From: Burkholderiales bacterium
GTDB lineage: Bacteria > Pseudomonadota > Gammaproteobacteria > Burkholderiales > Burkholderiaceae_C
NCBI GenBank assembly: GCA_016213205.1
Contig: JACRAZ010000078.1
Span: 1-33,477, forward strand
Direction: 5' to 3'
Length of the DNA stretch: 33,477 nucleotides
The number at the start of each line of letters is the position of its first letter. The stretch's first letter is position 1. The notes under the pieces were generated by a model. It was not told where the DNA came from. It saw only the letters and a program-made list of their open reading frames with translations, and ran no database searches. Below, in pieces: positions 7,172 to 14,624 of this stretch. Position numbers and translations under genes: made by a program.

Positions 7172-7588
7172 CTAGGCAACGCGGCACCCACCCGGCTCGG
7201 CCCGCAGTGCGTTGGTGCGCAGTGCATCGGCGCCCAGTGCGTCGGCGCGCAGCGCCAGGTGCGTCCACAGGCCGCCTGCCAGGTCGACAACGCCGAACAC
7301 GGCCATGATCGGCGGGAGCAGGCCGAGCACGGCCATGCCGCACAGCACCACGAACACCTCCGCCCGCATCCAGACCGATGCGGTGAAAAACGCCTTGATG
7401 TCGTGCCTGGCCGCCACCCAGCCATAGGCCCCGATGTTGAACGCGAGCAAGCCGACCACCCGGACCCAGCCCTCCTGGGTGGCAATGCCGAAGATCGACA
7501 GCAGCAGGTTGGGCGCCACGACGAAACATGCGCCCACCACGAACAGGTAAACCGCAAAGGCCTTGATGCTGAAAGCTGCACGCGACAT
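7172..7588 (-). CDS. Four-helix inner-membrane protein with repeat-derived tail
   Basis: The product has 138 residues. Hydrophobic segments at about 8-33, 40-60, 72-92 and 94-115 suggest four membrane helices joined by short loops. No named family recognised. ATG 7588 is chosen because it starts just before the first helix; the upstream in-frame sequence to 7795 overlaps the divergent intergenic region and lacks family features. The C-terminus consists of a five-residue periodic tail (A-L-R-A-D, A-L-G-A-D, A-L-R-T-N, A-L-R-A-E) encoded by a 15-bp tandem repeat (7202-7261). The tail looks added onto the end of the last helix. Confidence 0.65.
   Translation of the reverse strand: MSRAAFSIKAFAVYLFVVGACFVVAPNLLLSIFGIATQEGWVRVVGLLAFNIGAYGWVAARHDIKAFFTASVWMRAEVFVVLCGMAVLGLLPPIMAVFGVVDLAGGLWTHLALRADALGADALRTNALRAEPGGCRVA
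7202..7261. repeat. 15-bp tandem repeat, four units, inside a coding region
   Basis: Units at 7202-7216, 7217-7231, 7232-7246 and 7247-7261 share the pattern GCGCAGTGCRTCGGC; the last is diverged. Because 15 is a multiple of three, the array keeps the reverse-strand frame and adds pentapeptides of the form A-L-R-A-D to the membrane protein ending at 7172. Copy number could vary between strains through slippage without breaking the gene. Confidence 0.6.
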
Positions 7589-7791
7589 GGTGGTGGGTCC
7601 GGTGATGACAGCAAGCCCCTGTTCGGCACACGGCTGCATGGGCGGCCGGCGGCCCTGAACCGCGCCTGTTTCGAGGATGGGTGCCGCTGTTGGCGACCAC
7701 CGCACTGTAGGCACGCCCCGCCCATCGGTATTGAACAAAAGCGACATGCCGGCCTGCTGGCCCCCAACCAGGGGCCGGGCCGCGCCGCGGC

Positions 7792-7957
7792 TCAAGCCTT
7801 CACTTCAACCACCGGCACGAAGCCGCCGAAGATCATGCGCTTGCCGTCGAAGGGCATGGGCGGATTGCCGGGCGTGGACGGGTCCATGCGCGGGTCTTCC
7901 AGCATCTTGCTTGTTGCCCGTGGGCACCGCGATCACGAAACCGTCGATGCAGGACAT
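7792..7957 (-). pseudogene. DUF1428 (YbaA-like) remnant with internal deletion
   Basis: The reverse strand starts with M-S-C-I-D-G-F-V-I-A-V-P-T-G-N-K (ATG at 7957), the typical N-terminus of DUF1428 proteins. After a one-base frame change it continues as K-M-L-E-D-P-R-M-D-P, then M-P-F-D-G-K-R-M-I-F-G-G-F, the family's typical C-terminus, to a stop at 7792-7794. The usual protein is about 117 residues; roughly 65-70 middle residues are missing. The join falls in CTTGCTTG (7906-7913), a 4-bp direct repeat that looks like the scar of a microhomology-mediated deletion. The gene cannot give a working protein. Confidence 0.8.
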
Positions 7958-8102
7958 GCCTTGACGCCTGCGGGGGTTGACCGGTCGACACGCCCGCCCG
8001 GGCGCCTCGTCCCCTGTCGACGAACGGCAGGCAGCCCATTCGACACCAGCGGCACCGATGCCGGGCAGGCGGGCTCCTAGGGATAGTCCGCATCCCCCCG
8101 CC

Positions 8103-8132
8103 TTGACGCTGCCCGAACCCGGCCGCGATACT
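8103..8132 (+). promoter_or_regulatory. Sigma70-like promoter of the catabolic/transport operon
   Basis: TTGACG (8103-8108) and GATACT (8127-8132) are separated by 18 bases, a good match to a -35/-10 pair in otherwise very GC-rich DNA. Predicted transcription start is near 8139, about 58 bases before the first gene (8197). A GGGAT/ATCCC inverted repeat (8080-8084, 8092-8096) lies just upstream of the -35 and could be an activator site. Confidence 0.55.
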
Positions 8133-8143
8133 GATCCACATCA
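8132..8143. promoter_or_regulatory. CRP/FNR-like half-site pair TGAT-N4-ATCA
   Basis: TGAT (8132-8135) and ATCA (8140-8143) are perfect inverted arms with the 4-base spacing of FNR-type sites (consensus TTGAT-N4-ATCAA). The site overlaps the last base of the -10 and the predicted start, a location expected for repression. It may be chance; the outer T/A of the consensus is missing on both sides. Confidence 0.35.
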
Positions 8144-8144
8144 C

Positions 8145-8170
8145 AGAACGTTTGTTCTGTTCAATAGAAC
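8145..8170. promoter_or_regulatory. Tandem GAAC/GTTC palindromic operator
   Basis: Two palindromes are adjacent: AGAAC (8145-8149)-N4-GTTCT (8154-8158), then GTTC (8159-8162)-N4-GAAC (8167-8170). A further AGAAC half-site lies at 8179-8183. They sit just downstream of the -10, between the predicted start and the first gene, the classical position for a repressor that blocks elongation. GTTC/GAAC palindromes occur in sites of IclR- and GntR-type regulators; which family acts here cannot be told, and no regulator gene lies nearby in the window. Confidence 0.6.
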
Positions 8171-8196
8171 CGCCGCACAGAACACCCCCACCCGCC

Positions 8197-9651
8197 ATGC
8201 CCACCAGCGCCCCGAAGCCGATGCTGATCGACGGCCAGTTCACCCCCGGCAGCGGGGCCGAGCCGCCGCTGGCCTCGGTGAACCCGGCCACCGGGGCGCT
8301 GAACCACCACGTGGCCGCGGCCGGCGCGGCGGAGGTGGAGGCCGCCGTGCACGCCGCCACCCGCGCCGCGCAAGCCAAGGCCTGGCGCACCCTGCTGCCG
8401 CCGCAGCGGGCCGCGCTGCTGCACCGCATCTCCGAGCTGATGCAGCGTGATGCCGACACCTTTGCCCGCCACCAGATGCTGGAAAACGGCAAGGTGTGGG
8501 GCGAATGCGTGGCGCAGGTGAAGAGCGCGGCCGCCACCTTCCGCTACTACGCCGGCGTGTGCGAGACGATGACCTCGGAGCTGACGCCCGAGCGCGGCGC
8601 GTACCTGTCGATGACGGTGCACGAGCCCTATGGCGTGGTGGCCGCGATCACGCCCTGGAACTCGCCGATGACGATGGAGGCGCAGAAAGTGGCCCCCGCG
8701 CTGGCCGCCGGCAATGCGGTGCTGCTCAAGCCCTCAGAGGTCACGCCCTCGGCGGCGCTGGAACTCGGCCGCATTGCGCTGGAAGCCGGCCTGCCGCCCG
8801 GCGTGCTGAACGTGCTGCCCGGCACCGGGGCCGGCGTGGGCGCGGCGCTGGTGGCGCACCCGGGGGTGCGCATGGTGTCCTTCACCGGCGGCACCGAGAG
8901 CGGCCGCCGCATCGCCGAGGCCGCCGCGCGCAAGCTGATGCCGGTGGCGCTGGAGCTGGGCGGCAAATCGCCCCACATCGTGTTCGACGACGCCAACCTC
9001 GATGAAGCCGCCGAGGCCGTGGCCGGCGGCATCTTCGAAGGCAGCGGCCAGAGCTGCGTGGCCGGCTCGCGCCTGTTCGTGCAGCGCCGGGTGCACGATG
9101 CCTTGGTCGAGAAACTCGTGGCCCGCGCCCGTTCGCTGAAAGTGGACCTGCCCGACGCCCCCGGCGCGCAGATGGGCCCGATCGCCACCTTTGCGCACCG
9201 CGACCGCATTGCGCAGATGGTGCAGGCGGCGCGGCACGAGGGCGCCGAGCTGCTGGCCGGCGGCCACGCACCGGCCGACGATCGCCTGGCCGGCGGCGCG
9301 TTCTACCTGCCCACGCTCATTGGCGGTGTGAGCAACCGGGCCGCCATCGCGCAGCAGGAGATCTTCGGCCCGGTGCTCTGCGTGCTGCCCTTCGAGGATG
9401 AAGACGACCTGCTCGCCCAGGCCAACGACAGCGTGTACGGCCTGGCCGCCGGCGTGTGGAGCGCGGATTTCCGCCGCGCCTGGCGCGTGGCGCGCGCGCT
9501 GGAGGCCGGCACCGTGTGGATCAACACCTACAAGCAGCTCTCGATCGCCACGCCCTTCGGCGGCTTCAAGCACAGCGGCCTGGGCCGCGAGAAGGGCCTC
9601 TCCGGCATGCGGCTGTACCAGCAGGCCAAGGGCATCTACGTCGGCCTCTGA
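8197..9651 (+). CDS. NAD(P)-dependent aldehyde dehydrogenase
   Basis: The product has 484 residues, standard for the ALDH superfamily. It oxidises an aldehyde to the acid in the cytoplasm. N155 in T-P-W-N-S-P (152-157), the cofactor-binding F-T-G-G-T-E-S-G (229-236), E253 in L-E-L-G-G-K-S-P (252-259) and the nucleophile C287 in G-Q-S-C-V-A-G (284-290) are all present, so the enzyme should be active. Subgroup resembles betaine/benzaldehyde/gamma-aminobutyraldehyde-type ALDHs; substrate cannot be set. ATG 8197 is chosen because upstream in-frame codons run into the operator region. It leads an operon with a hydroxyacid dehydrogenase 21 bases downstream and the transport genes beyond, so its aldehyde is probably an intermediate of the imported compound. 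Confidence 0.93.
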   Translation: MPTSAPKPMLIDGQFTPGSGAEPPLASVNPATGALNHHVAAAGAAEVEAAVHAATRAAQAKAWRTLLPPQRAALLHRISELMQRDADTFARHQMLENGKVWGECVAQVKSAAATFRYYAGVCETMTSELTPERGAYLSMTVHEPYGVVAAITPWNSPMTMEAQKVAPALAAGNAVLLKPSEVTPSAALELGRIALEAGLPPGVLNVLPGTGAGVGAALVAHPGVRMVSFTGGTESGRRIAEAAARKLMPVALELGGKSPHIVFDDANLDEAAEAVAGGIFEGSGQSCVAGSRLFVQRRVHDALVEKLVARARSLKVDLPDAPGAQMGPIATFAHRDRIAQMVQAARHEGAELLAGGHAPADDRLAGGAFYLPTLIGGVSNRAAIAQQEIFGPVLCVLPFEDEDDLLAQANDSVYGLAAGVWSADFRRAWRVARALEAGTVWINTYKQLSIATPFGGFKHSGLGREKGLSGMRLYQQAKGIYVGL

Positions 9652-9672
9652 CACCTTTTCACCCCCTTTCCC

Positions 9673-10563
9673 ATGACCACCTTCCAACGCATCGGCTTCA
9701 TCGGCCTGGGCGTGATGGGCGAACCCATCTGCCGCAACCTGGCCCGCAAGTCCGGCCTGCCCGTGATGGCCTTCGACCTGGACGCGGCGGCCCTGGCGCG
9801 CAGCGTGGCGGCCGACATCGCGGGCGCCGAATCGGTGGCCGCGCTGGTGGCGGCCTGCGATGTGCTGTTCCTCTCGCTGCCCTCGGGCGAGGTGGTGGAG
9901 CAGCTCGCCCAGCAGCCCGGCGGCCTGCTCGAAGGCGCGCGCGCCGGCCAGGTGGTGGTGGACCTCAGCACCTCGCCGGTGGACACCACGCGCCGCCTGG
10001 CCGCGGCCTTTGCCGAACGCGGCGCCGCGCTGGTGGATGCGCCGGTGGCGCGCACCCGCGCCGCGGCCGAGGCGGGCACGCTCTCGGTGATGGTGGGGGC
10101 CGAGCCGGCGCTCTACGAGCGCATCAAGCCGCTGATCGCCACCTTCGCCACCGACATCGCGCTGTGCGGCCCGGTGGGCTGCGGCCAGGTGGTGAAGATC
10201 CTGAACAACATGGTGCTGTTCGAGACCGTGCTCGCGCTCAGCGAAGCCAAGGCGATTGGCGAACGCGCGGGCGTGGACGCAGGCCTGCTGTTCGACACGC
10301 TGAGCAAAGGCTCGGCCGACAGCTTTGCGCTGCGCAGCCATGGCCTGAAGGCCATCGTGCCGGGCGAGTTTCCCGAGCGGGCCTTCTCGGTGCGTTATGC
10401 CCGCAAGGACCTGGCCTATGCACTGAAGCTGGCCCAGGCCACCGGCGTGGACGCGCGCGGCGCCCGCACGGTGGACGGCTGGTTCGGCGAAGCCATCGAA
10501 GCCGGCCTGGGCGAGCAGTACCACCCGGTGATCAGCCGGCTGGTGGGCGGCCCGGCGAAGTGA
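9673..10563 (+). CDS. 3-hydroxyisobutyrate dehydrogenase-family NAD(P)-dependent oxidoreductase
   Basis: The product has 296 residues. It has a Rossmann motif I-G-F-I-G-L-G-V-M-G (7-16), an all-helical C-terminal dimer domain, and the catalytic K175 with N179 in G-Q-V-V-K-I-L-N-N (171-179). These enzymes interconvert beta-hydroxy acids and their semialdehydes. The substrate loop, usually D-A-P-V-S-G-G, reads D-A-P-V-A-R-T-R (123-130) here, so the acid bound probably differs from 3-hydroxyisobutyrate or tartronate semialdehyde. Together with the aldehyde dehydrogenase it could take a hydroxyacid through its semialdehyde to a dicarboxylate or acyl product. Its stop overlaps the next ATG (TGATG), indicating coupling to the Bug receptor gene. 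Confidence 0.9.
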   Translation: MTTFQRIGFIGLGVMGEPICRNLARKSGLPVMAFDLDAAALARSVAADIAGAESVAALVAACDVLFLSLPSGEVVEQLAQQPGGLLEGARAGQVVVDLSTSPVDTTRRLAAAFAERGAALVDAPVARTRAAAEAGTLSVMVGAEPALYERIKPLIATFATDIALCGPVGCGQVVKILNNMVLFETVLALSEAKAIGERAGVDAGLLFDTLSKGSADSFALRSHGLKAIVPGEFPERAFSVRYARKDLAYALKLAQATGVDARGARTVDGWFGEAIEAGLGEQYHPVISRLVGGPAK

Positions 10564-11570
10564 TGCCCCTTCCCACCGAACGAGTTGCCGTGAACACCCA
10601 CCGAAGACTGCTCTTGCAAGCCGGCGCCGCCGCCGCGCTGCTGCCCGCCACCGGCGCACTGCACGCGCAAACGCGCTTTCCCGACAAGCCGGTGAAGCTG
10701 GTGGTGCCCTACCCCGCCGGCGGCGCGACGGACGTGATCGCCCGCGCGCTGGCCGAGCGCCTGGCCGCCACCTGGGGCCAGCCCGTGCTGGTGGACAACC
10801 GCCCGGGCGCCGGCACCACGCTGGCCGCCGCGCAGGTGGCGCGTGCACCGGCCGACGGCAGCACGCTGTACATGACGACCTCGGCGCACACCATCAGCGC
10901 CAGCCTGTACAAGAAGCTCGATTTCGACGCGCTGAAAGACTTTGCCGCGCTGAACCTCGCGGTGAAGGTGCCGCTGGTGCTGGTGGTGCCGCCCTCGCTG
11001 CCGGCGCGCACGCTGGCCGAGTTCACGAAGCTGGCGCAATCGCGTCCGCAGGGCCTCACCTATGCCTCGCCCGGCAACGGCACCGCGCAGCACCTGGCCG
11101 GTGAACTGTTCAAGCGCCAGACCCAGCTCACGCTCACCCACGTGCCCTACCGGGGCGACGCCCCCGCCGTCACCGACCTGCTGGCCGGCCAGGTGGACGC
11201 GATGTTCGCCACCCTCACCGCCGTGCTGCCGCACATCGCCTCGGGCAAGCTGGTGGCCATTGCATTGGCCAATGGCAAGCGCATCGAGCGCGTGCCCACG
11301 ATACCCACCTTCGCCGAAGCCGGCCTGGCGGGCTTCGAGGCCGGCACCTGGTTCGGCGTGCTGGCGCCGGCGGGCCTGGCCGCGCCGCTGCGCCAGCGCA
11401 TTGCGGAGGACATCGCCCGCCTCGTGGCCGAGCCCGAGATGCGCCGCCGCCTGGTGGACCTGGGCGGCGAGGTGATGAACAGCAAGCCGCCCGAGTTCGA
11501 GGCCTTCCTGCAGGCCGAATCCCGCAAGTGGGCCGAGGTGGTGCGCCTGTCCGGCGCCACCATCGATTGA
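10563..11570 (+). CDS. Bug/TctC-family periplasmic substrate-binding protein
   Basis: The product has 335 residues from the overlapping ATG; a GTG at 10590 would remove nine residues and is a reasonable alternative. The exported N-terminus has R-R-L-L-L-Q-A-G and ends at L-H-A-Q. The mature protein starts with F-P-D-K-P-V-K-L-V-V-P-Y-P-A-G-G-A-T-D, the hallmark of Bug proteins, with the ligand-carboxylate loop and the later V-P-Y-R-G segment. These receptors bind small carboxylates, usually for TctAB transporters or as sensors. No tctA/tctB lies here; instead an ABC importer with its own receptor follows, so it may serve as an orphan receptor or sensor for the same substrate. Confidence 0.92.
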   Translation: MPLPTERVAVNTHRRLLLQAGAAAALLPATGALHAQTRFPDKPVKLVVPYPAGGATDVIARALAERLAATWGQPVLVDNRPGAGTTLAAAQVARAPADGSTLYMTTSAHTISASLYKKLDFDALKDFAALNLAVKVPLVLVVPPSLPARTLAEFTKLAQSRPQGLTYASPGNGTAQHLAGELFKRQTQLTLTHVPYRGDAPAVTDLLAGQVDAMFATLTAVLPHIASGKLVAIALANGKRIERVPTIPTFAEAGLAGFEAGTWFGVLAPAGLAAPLRQRIAEDIARLVAEPEMRRRLVDLGGEVMNSKPPEFEAFLQAESRKWAEVVRLSGATID

Positions 11571-11613
11571 CGCACCACTCATCACGTCCCACACCGATTC
11601 AAGGAGACCCGCC

Positions 11614-12780
11614 ATGAAGCCCTTCACCCCGCTGGCCCTCGTGCTGGCCCTCGCCGCCGCCGGCCCCGCCCTCGCGCAGCAGGAGGTGCTGAAGATCGGC
11701 GCGCTGGTCACCTTGTCCGGCGCCGGCGCGGCCTGGGGCAGCGGCATGCTGCACGCGGCCGAGCTGGCGGCCGAGGACTTCAACAGCAAGGGCGGGCTGG
11801 AGGTGGGCGGCAAGAAGTACAAGGTGGAGGTGGTGGCCTACGACGACAAGTACCAGGCCAACGAAGCCGTCACCGTGGCCAACCGGCTGGTGTTCGAGGA
11901 CAAGGTGAAGTTCATCGTCGGCCCGGTGGGCTCGGCCCCGGTGCTGGCCATCCAGCCCATCACCGAGAAGAACGGCGTGATCGTGATGACGCTGGGCTTC
12001 ACCTCCAAGGCGCTGGGGCCGGACAAGCCCTACACCTTCCGCCCCAACGTCACCACCGCCGAGGTGGCGCAGCCGCAAATCGAATGGGTGGTGAAGCAGC
12101 GCGGCGCCAAGCGCGTGGGCGCGCTGTTCCCGAACGACGAAACCGGCCAGCAGATCTCGAAGGACCTGGGCGATGCCTATGCCAAGGCCGGCGCCACGCT
12201 GGCGGCCAAGGAGTTCTTCGAGCGCGACCGGGTGGACTTCGTGCCGCTGATCACGCGCATCCTCGCGGCCAAGGTGGACGCGATCGAGCTGGACGGCAAC
12301 TCCCCCGCCACCGCGGGGCTCATCATCAAGCAGGCACGCGAGCTGGGCTTCACCGGCCTGGTCATCCGCACCGGCGGCCCGGCCACGCAGGAGATCATCA
12401 ACGTGGCCGGCAAGCAGGCCGCCGAGGGCATGCTGGTGCACGCCCCCATCGACCCCAAGCTGCCCAGCACCGCCGCCTATGCCGAACGTTACGCGGCCAA
12501 GTACAAGCGGCCGATGAATGGCTTCAGCCCCGCGTTCTACGACGGCACGCGCATGGTGTTCGAGGCCATGCGCGCGGCCGGCACGGTGAGCGACACCGCG
12601 AAGATCCGCACCGAGCTCGAAAAGATCAAGGGCTTCAAGGGCGCGCTGGGTGAATCCGCCTGGTCGGGCCAGGCGGCCTACGGCATCAACCACCAGCTCG
12701 ATGCGCCGTTCTACGTGGCCGAGGTGAAGGACGGGCAGGAAGTGATCCGCGCCCGCTGCACCGAGGCCGGCTGCCGCTGA
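11614..12780 (+). CDS. LivK-like ABC transporter substrate-binding protein
   Basis: The product has 388 residues. A signal peptide (K-P-F-T-P-L-A-L-V-L-A-L-A) ends at A-L-A-Q. The mature part has the Peripla_BP_6 pattern L-K-I-G-A-L-V-T-L-S-G, Y-D-D-K-Y-Q-A-N-E-A and G-P-V-G-S-A-P, the ligand-site region of branched-chain amino acid-type receptors. A strong ribosome site AAGGAG (11601-11606) precedes ATG 11614, better than those of its neighbours, as expected for a protein needed in excess. C-terminal C383 and C387 may form a disulfide. It delivers the substrate to the permeases encoded next. In this order of bacteria such systems carry aromatic or aliphatic acids as often as amino acids, so the ligand is open. 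Confidence 0.93.
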   Translation: MKPFTPLALVLALAAAGPALAQQEVLKIGALVTLSGAGAAWGSGMLHAAELAAEDFNSKGGLEVGGKKYKVEVVAYDDKYQANEAVTVANRLVFEDKVKFIVGPVGSAPVLAIQPITEKNGVIVMTLGFTSKALGPDKPYTFRPNVTTAEVAQPQIEWVVKQRGAKRVGALFPNDETGQQISKDLGDAYAKAGATLAAKEFFERDRVDFVPLITRILAAKVDAIELDGNSPATAGLIIKQARELGFTGLVIRTGGPATQEIINVAGKQAAEGMLVHAPIDPKLPSTAAYAERYAAKYKRPMNGFSPAFYDGTRMVFEAMRAAGTVSDTAKIRTELEKIKGFKGALGESAWSGQAAYGINHQLDAPFYVAEVKDGQEVIRARCTEAGCR

Positions 12781-12802
12781 CGGCACCGCATCCGCACGCT
12801 CG

Positions 12803-13669
12803 ATGGACTTCGGTTTCCTCGTCGGCCAGGCCCTGGTGAACGGCCTGGTCGTCGGCATGCTGTACCTGCTGATGTCGGTGGGCTTCACGCTGGTGTTCGG
12901 CGTGATGCGCATCGTGAACTTCGCGCATGCCGAGTTCTACATGCTGGGTGCCTTTGCCACCTACTGGCTCGTCACGCAGGCCGGGCTGCCCTTCCTGGCC
13001 AGCGTGGCGCTGGCCTTCGTGGCCGCGCTGGTGCTGGGCTGGGGGGTGGAGTGGCTGGTGCTCAAGCCCTTCCGGCACGATGAGCTCAACGGCATGATCG
13101 CCACCATCGGCCTGGCGATGATCCTGCAGAACGGCGCGCTGATGGCCTTCGGCCCCGACCCGCAATCGATGCCCGCGGTGGCGCAGGGCGTGCTGCGCAT
13201 CGGCGAGCTGCTGGTGCCCTGGTCGCGCGTGGTGGTGCTGACCTGTTCGGTGGCGGTGCTGGCGCTGCTGTACGTGTTCCTGCGCTGGTCGCGCCAGGGC
13301 CGCGCACTGCGGGCGGTGGTGCAGGACATCGAGATCGCGCAGATCCAGGGCATCCGCGCGCGCCGCATCTACCCGATGGGTTTTGCCATCGGCGTGGGGC
13401 TGGCGGCGGTGGCGGGCGGCTTGATGGCGCCGCTGTTCTCGGTGTCGCCCTTCGTCGGCGCGGGGCCCATGCTGAAGGCCTTCATCGTGGTGATCCTCGG
13501 CGGCCTGGGCAGCCTGCCCGGCGCCGCGCTGGCCAGCCTGCTGCTGGGCGTGACCGAAAGCCTGGCCGGCACCTTCCTCAGCACCAGCACCGCTGACATC
13601 CTGATCTTCGCGCTGGTGATCGGCATGCTGATCGTGCGGCCCTCCGGTCTGCTGGGCAGACCGGAATGA
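12803..13669 (+). CDS. LivH-like ABC transporter permease
   Basis: The product has 288 residues with about eight hydrophobic segments, typical for LivH (BPD_transp_2). The N-terminus F-L-V-G-Q-A-L-V-N-G-L-V-V-G and the following F-G-V-M-R-I-V-N-F-A-H-A-E-F-Y-M-L-G are family signatures. The cytoplasmic coupling loop A-L-R-A-V-V-Q-D-I-E-I-A-Q-I-Q-G-I near residue 170-190 should contact the ATPase subunits. It forms one half of the inner-membrane channel with the LivM-like protein. It starts 22 bases after the receptor gene; the ribosome site is weak. Confidence 0.93.
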   Translation: MDFGFLVGQALVNGLVVGMLYLLMSVGFTLVFGVMRIVNFAHAEFYMLGAFATYWLVTQAGLPFLASVALAFVAALVLGWGVEWLVLKPFRHDELNGMIATIGLAMILQNGALMAFGPDPQSMPAVAQGVLRIGELLVPWSRVVVLTCSVAVLALLYVFLRWSRQGRALRAVVQDIEIAQIQGIRARRIYPMGFAIGVGLAAVAGGLMAPLFSVSPFVGAGPMLKAFIVVILGGLGSLPGAALASLLLGVTESLAGTFLSTSTADILIFALVIGMLIVRPSGLLGRPE

Positions 13670-13694
13670 ACACCTTGCTGCTGGGGAGGCCCGA

Positions 13695-14624
13695 ATGAGC
13701 CGCCTGTGGTGGGCCCTGCTGGCCGCCGCCGCGCTGTGGCCGGCGCTGGGCGGCAGCAGCTTCCAGCTGCACCTGGCGGTGCTGGTGTGCCTGAACGTCG
13801 TCATCGTCAGCGGCCTGGCGCTGGTGTGCCGCACCGGCCAGCTTTCGCTGGGCCACGGCGCCTTCGTGGGCCTGGGGGCCTATGGCGCGGCGCTGCTGGC
13901 CATGAAGGCGGGCTGGCCCGTGTGGCTGGCCGGCGTGGCCGGCATCGGGCTGGCGGCCCTGGTGGCGCTGCTGCTGGGCTGGGTGATCCTGCGCCTGCGC
14001 GGCGTGTACTTCGTGCTGGTGACCTTTGCGTTTGCCGAGCTGGTGCGCCTGGCGCTGCTGGATTGGGCGCCGCTCACCGGCGGTGCCAGCGGCCTGGCCG
14101 GCGTGCCGCCGATCACGCTGTTCGGCTTTGCGTTCGACACCAAGCCGCGCTTCTACGCGCTGGCGCTGCCGGTGGCCGCGGCCTGCGTGTGGCTGCTGCA
14201 CGCCATCGCCCGCACGCCCACCGGCCATGCCTTCGACGCGGTGGCCGACAACCCGGCGCTGGCCGAGGCCACCGGCCTGGACGTGCACCGCCTGCAGCTC
14301 AAGGCCTATGTGATCGGCAGCGCGCTGGCCGGGCTGGGCGGCGTGCTGCTGGCGCACTATGTGGGCTTCGTGTCGCCGGAGTCGTTCAACACCGCGCTGT
14401 CACTCAACATCATCGTGATGCTGGTGATCGGCGGCCGCCTGTCGGTGTGGGGCCCGCTGATCGGCGCGGCCATCCTCACGCCGCTGCCCGAGCTGCTGCG
14501 CGGCGCGGTGCAGACGCAGCACATCTTCTACGGCGCGATGCTGATCCTGATCCTGCACTTCCTGCCCGGTGGCCTGGCTTCGCTGGCGGAACGGCTGCGT
14601 TCGATGAGGAAGATGTCGACATGA
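13695..14624 (+). CDS. LivM-like ABC transporter permease
   Basis: The product has 309 residues with about nine to ten hydrophobic segments. It carries the signature L-S-L-G-H-G-A-F-V-G-L-G-A-Y-G-A (near 53-68) and the coupling loop A-V-A-D-N-P-A-L-A-E-A-T-G-L-D near 180-195. It pairs with the LivH-like subunit. GGGGAGG (13683-13689) is a strong ribosome site for ATG 13695. The stop overlaps the start of the first ATPase gene (ATGA at 14621-14624), so the two are translationally coupled. Confidence 0.92.
   Translation: MSRLWWALLAAAALWPALGGSSFQLHLAVLVCLNVVIVSGLALVCRTGQLSLGHGAFVGLGAYGAALLAMKAGWPVWLAGVAGIGLAALVALLLGWVILRLRGVYFVLVTFAFAELVRLALLDWAPLTGGASGLAGVPPITLFGFAFDTKPRFYALALPVAAACVWLLHAIARTPTGHAFDAVADNPALAEATGLDVHRLQLKAYVIGSALAGLGGVLLAHYVGFVSPESFNTALSLNIIVMLVIGGRLSVWGPLIGAAILTPLPELLRGAVQTQHIFYGAMLILILHFLPGGLASLAERLRSMRKMST

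Noticed and set aside
8734..10848. Very long reverse-strand open frame (704 codons)
   Set aside because: It lies opposite the aldehyde dehydrogenase, hydroxyacid dehydrogenase and Bug receptor genes. Its His/Arg/Gly/Ala-rich translation is the usual antisense shadow of GC-rich coding DNA.
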